The position numbers and the translations under genes are program-made. Below the pieces are notes generated by a model, which saw only the letters and a program-made list of their open reading frames with translations, ran no database searches and had not been told where the DNA came from. From positions 2,294,001-2,358,000 of the forward strand of contig OZ253584.1 in assembly GCA_965263165.1 (NCBI GenBank): DNA of 64,000 bases, written 5' to 3'. This DNA is from SAR202-VII-2 sp965263165 (GTDB lineage: Bacteria > Chloroflexota > Dehalococcoidia > Lucifugimonadales > SAR202-VII-2). This document shows, one piece after another, positions 15,619 to 24,008 of the stretch (position 1 is its first letter; each line of letters begins with the position of its first letter).

Positions 15619-16458
15619 TTACATGGACACAGGCAGCAACCGGAAGCGTTTTCCGTCGGGCCGCTCCACGTAGCCGGCGCGGTTTTCTGGGTCGTGAGAG
15701 AAGAGCACAATCCACCGGTCCCGCTCGGCGCGTTCCAGCAGGTCCCGCTTCCGCTCTAGCGTCTCCTCGGGAAAGGAGTCCACGGACGTAATCCAGGCCG
15801 GGGCCATGTGGTGTTGGGTCGGCACAAGGTCTCCGAAAAACGCCGCCGTCTGGCCTCCGCTCTCCGCGACTGCGATTTGATGGGCCTGCGTGTGCCCGCC
15901 GGTGACGCGCGTCCAGACGCCGGGGATCACCTCGGTGTCGCCGTCCAACAGATCCAACTGCCCGCTGTCGCGCAGCGGCAAGTAGTCGTCGGTGAAGGCT
16001 GACCCTCTTGCCCGGTCGTTGGGCGCCTTGAACTGCTCCCAATCGGCGCGCTGAATGAGGTGGCGGGCATTGGGAAAGACCAGCGCCGCGACGCCGTCCG
16101 GATCCAGACGGGTGCAGCCGCCCGCATGGTCAAAGTGGAGATGGGTCAGGATGACATAGTCTATGTCGTTGGGGGAAAGCCCGGCGGCCCCGATTTCTCC
16201 CAGGAGCAGGCTGCGGCGATGGCCAAAGCGTTGCCGCATCAGTGCCCGGCGCTTGCCTCCGTTGCCTGTATCGACCAGGACGTTGCCGCGTGGCGTTTGG
16301 ATGAGCACGCAGTTGAGGCCCAGAGCGACGCGGTTGAGCCTGTCTGGCGGGATCCGCCTCCGCCATATGGGCTTGGGGACGATGCCGAATATTGCGCCGC
16401 CGTCAAGGCGGAAAACGCCATCGCTTACCGAACTGACCGTGAAGTCTCCAAGTTTCAT
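15619..16458 (-). CDS. MBL-fold metallo-hydrolase
   Basis: A 279-residue metallo-beta-lactamase-fold protein. The zinc motif HLHFDHAGG is intact, VTGGHTQAH supplies the third-motif His, FFGDLVP the bridging Asp, and FSHDPENRAG the last His. The layout matches the lactonase/hydrolase-like subgroup of quorum-quenching and catabolic enzymes rather than beta-lactamases. It faces the Rieske-FAH pair convergently. Confidence 0.85.
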   Translation of the reverse strand: MKLGDFTVSSVSDGVFRLDGGAIFGIVPKPIWRRRIPPDRLNRVALGLNCVLIQTPRGNVLVDTGNGGKRRALMRQRFGHRRSLLLGEIGAAGLSPNDIDYVILTHLHFDHAGGCTRLDPDGVAALVFPNARHLIQRADWEQFKAPNDRARGSAFTDDYLPLRDSGQLDLLDGDTEVIPGVWTRVTGGHTQAHQIAVAESGGQTAAFFGDLVPTQHHMAPAWITSVDSFPEETLERKRDLLERAERDRWIVLFSHDPENRAGYVERPDGKRFRLLPVSM

Positions 16459-16568
16459 GCCATTTCACCGTTAGCGCCAGGCTGAGTGGAATCATTCTCA
16501 GGCCCCAGCCGAGTCTGTCAACCTAACCGGCCATTCGGCGGCAATCGCTCTCCCAAGACCCTGCGTCG

Positions 16569-16597
16569 TTGCAATCATGGAATTCCCGGTGTAGGAT
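16569..16597 (+). promoter_or_regulatory. Promoter of phoU
   Basis: TTGCAA (16569-16574) and TAGGAT (16592-16597) have a 17-bp spacer. The leader to the ATG at 16679 is about 75 bp. I see no clear Pho box. Confidence 0.45.
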
Positions 16598-16678
16598 ATC
16601 CGTTTTCCACTTTCAATGAGCCGAATCCTGAGCAGCTATCGCCTTTGCAGGGGATGGAGGATCGACGGAGGTGCCGCT

Positions 16679-17341
16679 ATGACCCGAGTGTTCTTCGACA
16701 AGGACCTCGCCGACCTGACGGACGGTGTGCTCGAGATGGGCAGCATGGTGGAGGAGGCCATCCAATTGGCCGTCGCTTCACTGAGGGATCGGGACGTTGA
16801 AGTTGCCAAGAAAGTCGTTGCTCAGGATGACGTCATAGACAGCAAGCGCTTCGAGTTGGAAGAGCGCATCGTTGAACTCATCGCTATGCAGCAGCCCATG
16901 GCCCAGGATCTTCGCACAATTGTGTCGTTGCTCCACATTACGTCCGAGTTGGAGCGGATGGGCGACTACGCCGAGGGCATCGCCAAGATCAATCGGTTGA
17001 TGGGCGACGAGCCTCTGCTCAAGCCCCTGATCGATATTCCCCGCATGAGCGAACTGGCGACGGGGATGCTGAGAGATAGCCTGAGCGCTCTCGTGGAGCG
17101 GGACGTGGCGGGTGCCTATCGAGTCTGGCACAGCGACGATGAGGTCGACGGCTTATACAACCAGGTATACAACGAGCTGCTGAGATTCATGATTGAGGAT
17201 CCCACGACCATCACGCGGGCTACGTGGCTTCTCTGGGTTGCCCACGACCTGGAGCGCATTGCCGACCGGGCCACGAACATTGCGGAGCGGGTGGTCTTCC
17301 TGGTCACGGGGCGCCCGGTGGAAACGAGCGCAGTCCTGTAG
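16679..17341 (+). CDS. phoU: Phosphate signalling complex protein PhoU
   Basis: A 220-residue helical protein with two PhoU repeats, each with the E/D-rich metal-binding pattern (EERIVELIAMQQPMAQDLR in the first; ATWLLWVAHDLERIADRATN in the second). PhoU links the Pst phosphate transporter to the PhoR kinase and restrains phosphate uptake. The ATG at 16679 has GGAGGTG upstream; a frame opening 21 codons earlier has no such support. No pst or phoBR genes are in the window, so it is an orphan here. Confidence 0.92.
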   Translation: MTRVFFDKDLADLTDGVLEMGSMVEEAIQLAVASLRDRDVEVAKKVVAQDDVIDSKRFELEERIVELIAMQQPMAQDLRTIVSLLHITSELERMGDYAEGIAKINRLMGDEPLLKPLIDIPRMSELATGMLRDSLSALVERDVAGAYRVWHSDDEVDGLYNQVYNELLRFMIEDPTTITRATWLLWVAHDLERIADRATNIAERVVFLVTGRPVETSAVL

Positions 17342-17424
17342 GGGAACCTCTCAGGGACTATGGCCAGAGAAAGGCGCCAGAGGCATGGACGGCGGGCGCC
17401 GGCAGCCATGCGCCTGCGTAGCGC

Positions 17425-17991
17425 CTAGTACGGAATGCCCCAGAGGCCGAACCACTGCTCCGAGTCCTGCTCCAGCGGCAACTCTTGCTTCATTGCCCCG
17501 GCCATCCGGTTCTCCATTGCGCTGTCCCGCAGGCGGTTGCCCTGGGGAACGAAGGGGTAGAACTTCCCGGACTTGTAGTTGTACACCCAATGCAGCTCCC
17601 GTCCGTCCTTGCGAAAGCCGAACACGGCCGCCAGTATCTGGTCCCGGAACCCGTGCCCCGTCAGAGTCTCGGCGACCATGTGGATGGCCGTGACCAGGTC
17701 CTCGAAGTCCTCGTCTTCCAGCAGCACCCACTGATAGCCGAAGTCGTCCTTTCGGAGCGACGAGCGCGTGTTTGCGGTCCTTTCGCTGATGCGGAGGACA
17801 TCCCGTATCTCCTCCTCGGCCTTTTCGTAATAGGAGGAGGGGATGGGCCGGAACGACAGGGCCGCCCTCTCGCCGGGTACAAGGTCCATCTTGTCCAGCA
17901 GCACAGGGTAGGCCGTAGCCATGGCAAACACGTCGCCCGTGTTGGAGCGGGCCTTGCTGGTGCGGCCCAAGAGGGCGTCGAAGAAGCCCAC
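17425..17991 (-). CDS. pspAB: PspA-associated protein PspAB
   Basis: A 188-residue soluble protein matching the PspAB family, which in Actinobacteria and relatives sits next to htpX and belongs to the PspA membrane-stress network. Recognisable features are the start GFFDALLGR, the segment SSYYEKAEEEIRDVLRIS, and the aromatic-rich C-terminus KSGKFYPFVP...EQWFGLWGIPY. The GTG start overlaps the htpX stop by one base (TAGTG), which indicates coupled translation. Its molecular function is not established. Confidence 0.82.
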   Translation of the reverse strand: MGFFDALLGRTSKARSNTGDVFAMATAYPVLLDKMDLVPGERAALSFRPIPSSYYEKAEEEIRDVLRISERTANTRSSLRKDDFGYQWVLLEDEDFEDLVTAIHMVAETLTGHGFRDQILAAVFGFRKDGRELHWVYNYKSGKFYPFVPQGNRLRDSAMENRMAGAMKQELPLEQDSEQWFGLWGIPY

Positions 17992-18899
17992 TAGGCCTCC
18001 ATGTCCTGTTGCATCTGGCGCAGCCTTCGCACCCGTTCGTCAACCGGCGGATGCGTGGCGAACATCGAGGCGATGGAGCCCTTCTTCAGGGCTGGAATGA
18101 TGAAAAAGGCGCTTGCTCCTTCGTTCACCTCGCGCAGGTCGCGGTCGGTGGCGCGTAGCGAGGCTGCCTGGATCTTGAGCAACGCCGTGGCCAGGTGTTC
18201 CGGTTGGCCGGTGATGATGGCGCCGCCCCGGTCGGCGGCCAACTCCCTGTAGCGGGAAAGCGTCATGATCAAAAGCTGGGCAACGAAATAGGTGATGATG
18301 GACACCACCATGACGGCCAGGATGACCATGGCCGCCTGCCCGCCGCCTCCACGGTCTCTGCCGTGGCCGAAGCCCCCGAAAATGCCCATCCAAAACAGCG
18401 AGTGGAGCAGCATGGAGATGACCATCAGGAAGAAGCTGGCGATGGTCAGCACCTGAACATTGCGGTTCTTGATGTGGGTCAACTCGTGGGCCAGCACGGC
18501 CTCCAACTCCTGGGCGTTGAGCCGCTGCATGATGCCGCGAGTCACCGTGACCACCGAACGTTTGGGACTGCGCCCAGCGGCGAAGGCGTTGACGATGTGC
18601 AACTCCGACACGGCGATCCGGGGCTTGGGGATGCCGGCCATGAGGGCGAGCCGTTCCACGGTCTGGTGCAGAACGGGCTCCTGCTCGGGCTGTGTGATCT
18701 TGGCTCTCATCGACCTCAACACGAGCTTCTCTGAGAAGAAGAATTGGATGACGGCGAACCCAACCAGGAGCACGATGGGGATGCCGATATTCCACAGAAT
18801 CAGAATGAATGCGGCGTAAACCAGCCCCAGCATGAACATCGTGAAGAACATGCGGAGTTGAAGCTGGCCGTCGTGGCCGATAGTCCGCTGTCGTTGCAT
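17991..18899 (-). CDS. htpX: Membrane zinc metalloprotease HtpX
   Basis: HtpX is an M48 family membrane protease that degrades damaged membrane proteins. The 302-residue protein has two N-terminal transmembrane helices (about residues 18-55), the zinc motif HELTH after AVLA, the third ligand Glu in SRYRELAADRGG, and two further hydrophobic segments between them. The C-terminus carries THPPVDERVRRL, the conserved M48 end motif. The gene leads an htpX-pspAB operon, with its own promoter and AGAGGTAGG before the ATG. Confidence 0.93.
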   Translation of the reverse strand: MQRQRTIGHDGQLQLRMFFTMFMLGLVYAAFILILWNIGIPIVLLVGFAVIQFFFSEKLVLRSMRAKITQPEQEPVLHQTVERLALMAGIPKPRIAVSELHIVNAFAAGRSPKRSVVTVTRGIMQRLNAQELEAVLAHELTHIKNRNVQVLTIASFFLMVISMLLHSLFWMGIFGGFGHGRDRGGGGQAAMVILAVMVVSIITYFVAQLLIMTLSRYRELAADRGGAIITGQPEHLATALLKIQAASLRATDRDLREVNEGASAFFIIPALKKGSIASMFATHPPVDERVRRLRQMQQDMEA

Positions 18900-18960
18900 T
18901 GGTCCTACCTCTTACTGGCCCCTGTGAGCATCGGGCCGTTTTTCTTGGATAGCTCCGCGC

Positions 18961-18988
18961 AGTATACGGTCGTGGGGCAGGGCGGCAA
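18961..18988 (-). promoter_or_regulatory. Promoter of htpX-pspAB
   Basis: On the minus strand TTGCCG, a 16-bp spacer and TATACT are followed by a leader of about 55 bp. The -10 box is just inside the intergenic space after the small membrane gene upstream. Confidence 0.5.
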
Positions 18989-18995
18989 CCCGGCG

Positions 18996-19190
18996 CTAGT
19001 ACCGCCTGCGGCGCCCTCCGCCGGACAACATTTGGATGAGGCCGACGACGGAGGCCAGGATGCCCGTTACGATCATGATGAAACCGATAACGTTGAGAAG
19101 CCATTCGAGGACACCCGACTGGACGAACCACCCACCCACGATGGTGATGAGGCCGAGCATGAGTAGGGACGCGCCTCTGAAATTGGACAT
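18996..19190 (-). CDS. Small two-helix membrane protein
   Basis: A 64-residue protein with two hydrophobic helices (about residues 8-22 and 27-52) and a basic C-terminus GGGRRRRY. I chose the ATG at 19190, preceded by AGGGG seven bases upstream; the frame opens 43 codons earlier but that part is low-complexity and unsupported. It lies directly upstream of htpX on the same strand and may belong to the same membrane-stress group. I do not recognise the family. Confidence 0.6.
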   Translation of the reverse strand: MSNFRGASLLMLGLITIVGGWFVQSGVLEWLLNVIGFIMIVTGILASVVGLIQMLSGGGRRRRY

Positions 19191-19630
19191 GCAAAGACCC
19201 CTCGTCGATGGATGGCCGGTCCCCCGGCTCCAGCCATCATAGCTGTCTCCTGTTCTACCGTAAACCGCTGAGGCCCCGGCGGACCCGAATCCACCACCTA
19301 GGGAATCACGAGGAGGCATTGAGTGGGGTATAGAGGCTTACCAGGGTCAACCGCTGCATCGCCGGGTCCCGGCTGAAGGCCAGCGCGGGTATGGCCCACC
19401 ATCCGGCGACGCCAAGACCGGGGCCGCTTCACCGTCCGGATATCCGTCACGCCCCGGAAGTGCACCGCTCTCCTCTCTGTAGACGTCACGCAGTTCATGG
19501 GCCGCTCGGTGGGCGGCCATCCGGCAGCGCCCGGAACAGGAGAGGGCGTCCAGGCGTAGAGCAGGCGGGAGCCGGTGGGCGCGCCAAGAGCAATAGCGGC
19601 GCGCGCGCGGGCGGTAGTCCATAGCACCTC
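19191..19630. other. Non-coding stretch before repeat A copy 2
   Basis: About 440 bp with open frames in several phases but none with a recognisable product or ribosome binding site. A minus-strand frame (about 19300-19625) could be a decayed gene. I see no RNA gene. Confidence 0.4.
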
Positions 19631-19980
19631 AATGTGACAACTGTGACGACTCGGAGACGGTTAGTGACAATTCGTGACGCTTGCCTCCAGCCCTCGAAGG
19701 GAGCCGTCACGAGCCGTCACGAGCCTTAGCGAAACCGCGGGGAGCCTTTAGCGGCTCCCAAGGGCTTGTGGCCCTACAACGGCATTCGCTCCGGCCCCAG
19801 GCTTCCTCGGAGGGTCTTGCCCCTTGGGTTGTTCCCTCAGCGCCCCTGCCACAGGGGGACTCTCCATGGTGAGCCCCCAGTACCTACGTTATGCGGCAGG
19901 CTCCGAGAAAGAGAAGGGGGCCGGTGGCCGACTTCATGGGGACACTATAGCACACCCGTTCGTATTTTGCAAGGGGGGTG
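19631..19980 (+). repeat. Repeat family A, copy 2 (GTGAC/GTCAC variant)
   Basis: This copy lacks the 5' block. GTGAC occurs at 19634, 19643, 19664 and 19674, then GTCAC at 19706 and 19716: steps of 9, 21, 10, 32 and 10 bp, all close to multiples of 10.5. The 3' block (about 19764-19920) and end block (to ATTTTGCAAGGGGGG at 19963-19978) match copies 1 and 5 closely. Confidence 0.75.
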
Positions 19981-20034
19981 TGGCGGAGGCCCCGGACTCC
20001 GGGGTCCGCCCGGCGACGGGGACGGGTGGTATTG

Positions 20035-20355
20035 TCTTGGCGTGCGCCCTCGATCAGGGGAGGGTCTGGCTTGGCGTGCGCCGTTGTCCCACCGGCCCAC
20101 CCTCCAACGTTTTGGGGTACAGGGGGACACGCTGTACCCTGCTAGGGGAACGAGGGGGTGTCGCTTTCTCACTTTGGCGAGTCCAGACACTTCCCAACTT
20201 TCCCCGAGTACGGGGACATGGGCGAGGGCTACCCCTGGCGGGGGCCATTGTCCCACCTAGCCCACCCGCCAGCGTTTTTTGGTACAGGGGGACACGCTGT
20301 ACCCCCGGCGGGGGCTGCGCCCCCTGCACCCCGCTTGGGGATGGAGGATGCGCCT
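20035..20355 (+). repeat. Repeat family B, copy 1 (two tandem units, 164-bp period)
   Basis: Two units begin at 20084 and 20248 with TTGTCCCACC, each followed by CC.CCAACG/CCAGCG, a T-rich step and a GGTACAGGGGGACACGCTGT hairpin. The second unit also has GGGGGC-TGC-GCCCCC and a GC-rich tail. Homologous to sequence at 31200-31440 and, inverted, 58035-58255. No coding potential is evident. Confidence 0.75.
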
Positions 20356-20395
20356 CTTTCATCCTAGGTGATGAATCTGGGGCGGCGCCCCTTCG

Positions 20396-20424
20396 TTGAG
20401 GGGGGCCAGGCCCTGTGCTACGAT
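20396..20424 (+). promoter_or_regulatory. Promoter of lepA
   Basis: TTGAGG (20396-20401) and TACGAT (20419-20424) have a 17-bp spacer. Transcription would start about 26 bp before the lepA ATG. It lies immediately after repeat B. Confidence 0.5.
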
Positions 20425-20456
20425 AAGCGCAGTCTTTCCCCACCTCCCATGAGGGT

Positions 20457-22298
20457 ATGGAAACCTCCCACATCCGCAATTTTTGCATCATCGCCCACAT
20501 CGACCACGGCAAGTCCACCCTCGCTGACCGTCTCCTCGAGGCCACCCACGCCGTCAGCGCGCGGGAGATGACTGAGCAGTTCCTCGACTCCATGGACCTG
20601 GAGCGCGAACGGGGCATCACCATCAAGGCCCAGGCAGTCCGCATGGACTACCTGGCGAGAGGGGGCGCCGCCTACCAGCTCAACCTCATCGACACGCCCG
20701 GCCACGTGGACTTCAGCTACGAGGTATCGCGTTCCCTCAAGGCCTGCGAGGGCGCTCTGCTGGTGGTCGACGCCACCCAGGGCATCCAGGCCCAGACGCT
20801 GGCGAACGTCTACCTGGCCCTGGAACAGGACCTCGCCATCATCCCGGTGATTAATAAGATAGACCTGCCGGTGGCGGAGCCCGAACGAGTCGCTGCAGAG
20901 CTGGAGCGGGCCTTCGGCTTCGACTGGGGCGAGGTGATGATGGTGTCGGCCAAGCAGGGCAGCGGCGTGGATGACCTCCTCGAAGCCATCGTGGAGCGGA
21001 TTCCACCGCCGAAGGGCAACGTGGATGCCCCCCTGCAGGGCCTCATCTTCGATTCCAAGTACGACCCATACAAAGGGGTCATGGCCTACATCAAGATCGT
21101 GAACGGCGTCGTGAAGGCTGCCGACGCCGTGCGCATGATGGGAACGCACACGAAGGCCGATGTCCTGGAGGCCGGTGTCTTCCTCCCGCGGCTTACTCCT
21201 GCGAAGACCCTCCGCGCCGGCGAGGTTGGCTACGTTGCCACGGGGCTCAAGGATGTCCGCGAGTGCAGGGTAGGGGATACCATAACCCTGGACTCGCGCC
21301 CCGCCCCGGGGCCGCTGCCGGGCTACCAGCCATTGAAGCCGATGGTCTTTGCCGGCCTGTATCCGGCGGACGGGGAGAGCTATCCGGCGCTCCGAGACGC
21401 CCTGGAAAAGCTGCAACTCAACGACGCCGCCCTTACCTTCGAAGCCGAGAGCAGCGTGGCCCTGGGGTTCGGCTTCCGCTGCGGCTTCCTGGGCCTGCTC
21501 CACATGGAGATCGTCCAGGAGCGGCTGGAGCGGGAGTTCAGCCTCAATATCATCGTTACGTCGCCCAGCGTGCGCTTCCGGGTGCTGCTGACCAACGGCA
21601 ACCAGGCGACCGTCCACAATCCCACGCAGCTTCCGCCCGTTCAGGACATCGACACGGTGATGGAGCCCTGGCTGGCCCTCACTATCGTCGCTCCCTCCAG
21701 GTTTATTGGGGCGGTGATGGAGTTGCTGTCGGAGCGACACGGGGAATTCAAGCGAATGGAATACATGGAGACGACCGGAGACGAGGCCGACGGCCTGCAC
21801 GGGCCTTCCACCGACCCTCGGGTCCTGATGGAGTTCGCAATGCCCTTGGCGCAGTTGCTGGTCGGCTTTTACGACCAACTCAAGTCCCGGACCCAAGGCT
21901 ACGCCAGCCTGGACTACCAGTTCAGCGGAGAGCGCCCGGGAGACCTGGTGAAGCTGGACATCCTGGTCAACGGAGATTCCATCGACGCCCTCTCCACCAT
22001 CGTGCGGAAGGACGAAGCCTACGAGCAAGGCAAGGCTGTAGTGGAGCGACTGCGGAAGGTGATCCCCCGGCAGATGTTCGAGGTGGCCCTGCAGGCGGCC
22101 GTGGGAAGCAGGATCATCTCCCGCGAGAGCATCAAGGCCCTGCGCAAGAACGTTCTGGCCAAGTGCTACGGCGGCGACGTGACCCGCAAGCGCAAGCTCC
22201 TAGAGAAGCAGGCCGAGGGCAAGAAGCGCATGAAGCGCGTAGGCAAGGTGGACGTGCCCCAGGAAGCATTCCTGACGATTCTCAAAATGGACAGATAA
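20457..22298 (+). CDS. lepA: Elongation factor 4 (translational GTPase LepA)
   Basis: LepA is a ribosome-bound GTPase related to EF-G that affects initiation and back-translocation. The 613-residue protein has full family length. G-domain motifs are AHIDHGKST (near residue 13), RGITIKAQAV, DTPGHVDF and NKIDLP. The LepA-specific C-terminal domain is visible in YGGDVTRKRKLLEKQAEGKK. The protein begins close to the G1 motif, as is normal. It is a single gene flanked by the repeat-rich desert and a convergent SRPBCC gene. Confidence 0.97.
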   Translation: METSHIRNFCIIAHIDHGKSTLADRLLEATHAVSAREMTEQFLDSMDLERERGITIKAQAVRMDYLARGGAAYQLNLIDTPGHVDFSYEVSRSLKACEGALLVVDATQGIQAQTLANVYLALEQDLAIIPVINKIDLPVAEPERVAAELERAFGFDWGEVMMVSAKQGSGVDDLLEAIVERIPPPKGNVDAPLQGLIFDSKYDPYKGVMAYIKIVNGVVKAADAVRMMGTHTKADVLEAGVFLPRLTPAKTLRAGEVGYVATGLKDVRECRVGDTITLDSRPAPGPLPGYQPLKPMVFAGLYPADGESYPALRDALEKLQLNDAALTFEAESSVALGFGFRCGFLGLLHMEIVQERLEREFSLNIIVTSPSVRFRVLLTNGNQATVHNPTQLPPVQDIDTVMEPWLALTIVAPSRFIGAVMELLSERHGEFKRMEYMETTGDEADGLHGPSTDPRVLMEFAMPLAQLLVGFYDQLKSRTQGYASLDYQFSGERPGDLVKLDILVNGDSIDALSTIVRKDEAYEQGKAVVERLRKVIPRQMFEVALQAAVGSRIISRESIKALRKNVLAKCYGGDVTRKRKLLEKQAEGKKRMKRVGKVDVPQEAFLTILKMDR

Positions 22299-22312
22299 GG
22301 CGCGTCAACGCT

Positions 22313-22777
22313 CTACCCGTGCAATCCCGTCGTCACCGGCAGGGCCTCGCCGGTCTCCACCAGCGTCTTGATCGAGCTGAGCATTAGCGGCCAACCTTCG
22401 GCTGTTCCTTCGTACGCAGGGTTGCCTTCCCGCCAGTGATCGTGGACCAGGGATAGCTTTGTGCAGGGGCCCGCGGACTCCAGGGTGTACGTCACTCGCG
22501 ACTCGAAGTCCTTGTGCTCGGCGCCGTAGGCTTCTCCAACCCGGCAGGTGTAGCTGAACCACCGGTTGGGCTCGAAGGCCAGGACATTGCCATAGATGTG
22601 CACCGTGTGCCCGCCGTCCCTTCCCGGTCCCACCCAACGGAGCCGGCCCCCGACCTCAAACGTCGACTGGAGTTCACTGCCGAAGGCAATCTTTTTGGAG
22701 GCCTCCGGCGAGACTGGGGCTTGCCAGACCTGTTCAGGCGCGCCGTTGATATAGAATACGCAGGTGAGATCGTTGAT
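22313..22777 (-). CDS. SRPBCC (AHSA1-like) domain protein without a standard start codon
   Basis: The 154-codon frame encodes an SRPBCC/activator-of-Hsp90-ATPase-like domain: it opens with NDLTCVFYINGAPEQVWQAP, contains FEVGGRLRWVGPG and EPNRWFSYTC, and ends in a W-P-x-x-L-S-S-I-K-T-L-V-E helix, the full expected length. No ATG, GTG or TTG exists between the in-frame upstream TGA and the conserved N-terminal strand. An internal GTG at 22633 would remove about a third of the domain. AUC at 22777 is the first position that gives the normal length. Either a rare start is used or the gene has lost its start. Confidence 0.55.
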   Translation of the reverse strand: MNDLTCVFYINGAPEQVWQAPVSPEASKKIAFGSELQSTFEVGGRLRWVGPGRDGGHTVHIYGNVLAFEPNRWFSYTCRVGEAYGAEHKDFESRVTYTLESAGPCTKLSLVHDHWREGNPAYEGTAEGWPLMLSSIKTLVETGEALPVTTGLHG

Positions 22778-22831
22778 GTTATTTCTGCGGCGCGGAGCGT
22801 GTTTGTTGAAAGGCTGATCCGGCTGCCCGGC

Positions 22832-23209
22832 TCAGACCCTCTGTGCTATGGTGAGGCCAACCCACACGGCGGCCAGCCCCAGCACTACCTGCAGGGCGAC
22901 GTTTCCCAGCCCGGCTGCAACCTCGCCCTGGCGCATCAGGGTAACCGTTTCCAGGCCAAAGGCGGAGAAGGTCGTGAAGCCCCCCAGCAACCCCACGAGA
23001 AGAAAGGCGCGGGTCTCGGGGCTGAGCAGTTGACGGGTGTCCGCGAAGCCGGCCAACAGGCCGATGAGGAAACAGCCCGTCACGTTCACGGCCAGCGTTC
23101 CGTAGGGAAACCAGGGTTCGCCCGCGGCGGCGAAGATCCACCGCCCGACGAGATAGCGCGTCACGGAGCCAATTAGTCCGCCAGCCCCCACAAGCACAAC
23201 AATCAGCAC
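22832..23209 (-). CDS. crcB: Fluoride efflux channel CrcB/FluC
   Basis: A 125-residue four-helix membrane protein of the Fluc family, which exports fluoride as an antiparallel dimer. Typical segments are GAGGLIGSVTRYLVGRW, PYGTLAVNVTGCFLIG (the conserved Asn region) and GGFTTFSAFGLE (the Phe-box/TFS motif). The GTG start has GAGGAAG upstream. Only one crcB gene is present, so a homodimer is expected. It is divergent from the methyltransferase gene with an 18-bp gap. I see no fluoride riboswitch. Confidence 0.93.
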   Translation of the reverse strand: MLIVVLVGAGGLIGSVTRYLVGRWIFAAAGEPWFPYGTLAVNVTGCFLIGLLAGFADTRQLLSPETRAFLLVGLLGGFTTFSAFGLETVTLMRQGEVAAGLGNVALQVVLGLAAVWVGLTIAQRV

Positions 23210-23227
23210 GCTTCTTCCTCCATTGCC

Positions 23228-23968
23228 ATGAAATCAGACCGGCTGTACAGCGAGCTTGCTCACCTGTGGCCCCTCCTCAGCGACCCGACGGAGTACGCCA
23301 AGGAGGCCGGGTATTGGCGCGAAGCCCTGCGCCAGTGCCTCGGGCCTGGCCGTCACCACCTGCTGGAACTGGGCGTTGGGGGCGGACACAACCTATCACA
23401 CCTGACGGCGGAGTTCGATGCCACGGCCGTGGACATTTCCGAGGAGATGATTGCCCACTCAAAGAAGCTGAACCCCGGGGTGGAGCACCACGTGGGGGAC
23501 ATGCGCACCGTCAGGTTGGGCCGCAGGTTCGACGCCGTGGTCATCCACGATGCCATCGCCTACATGACCACCGAAGCCGACCTGCTGGCGACCCTCGTGA
23601 CTGCGAGGGAACACCTGAACCCCGGCGGCGCGCTGTTAACGGCGCCCATCTTCTACGTGGAAACATTCGCGAGCGCCCTCCCATGCACCAGCAGAAGGAG
23701 CGAGGGGGACCTTGAGCTAACCTACGTAGAGTACGATCACGACCCCGACCCGTCGGACTCAACCATCGAGACGATCTTTGTCTATTTCGTCACGGAGAAG
23801 GGGAAATTCCGCGTCGAGATGGACAGGCACGTGACCGGCCTGTTCTCCATCGAAACGTGGGGCCGTTTGTTCGCCGAGGCGGGCTTCATTACCCATAGAA
23901 TGCCCTATCCCGTGACAGACCATCCGGAGTCCGATTTCCTGTGGGTGGGGGTCCTGAGGGCAGCATGA
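23228..23968 (+). CDS. Class I SAM-dependent methyltransferase
   Basis: A 246-residue protein with the Rossmann-like methyltransferase core: motif I LLELGVGGGHN (about residues 45-55), an acidic end of beta-2 at AVDISEEM, motif II-like FDAVVIHDAIAYM and post-motif LNPGGALL. The C-terminal half has a beta sheet typical of small-molecule methyltransferases. The substrate is unknown. It is divergent from crcB and followed 40 bp later by an MFS gene on the same strand. Confidence 0.82.
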   Translation: MKSDRLYSELAHLWPLLSDPTEYAKEAGYWREALRQCLGPGRHHLLELGVGGGHNLSHLTAEFDATAVDISEEMIAHSKKLNPGVEHHVGDMRTVRLGRRFDAVVIHDAIAYMTTEADLLATLVTAREHLNPGGALLTAPIFYVETFASALPCTSRRSEGDLELTYVEYDHDPDPSDSTIETIFVYFVTEKGKFRVEMDRHVTGLFSIETWGRLFAEAGFITHRMPYPVTDHPESDFLWVGVLRAA

Positions 23969-24008
23969 GAGCGCCACCCGGTCCGCAAGCCCCGCTTATG
24001 AGGCCCCT

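Noticed and set aside
19298..19627. Minus-strand gene of 109 codons before repeat A copy 2
   Set aside because: No ribosome binding site or recognisable family, and sequence suggestive of conserved protein appears only in fragments in different frames. It could be a remnant, but I cannot support a gene.
20418..22028. Long minus-strand frame of 536 codons opposite lepA
   Set aside because: It is a mirror of the high-GC codon bias of lepA; the product has no recognisable features.
23150..23230. Fluoride riboswitch for crcB
   Set aside because: Only 18 bp lie between crcB and the divergent gene, too short, and no matching motif is seen.
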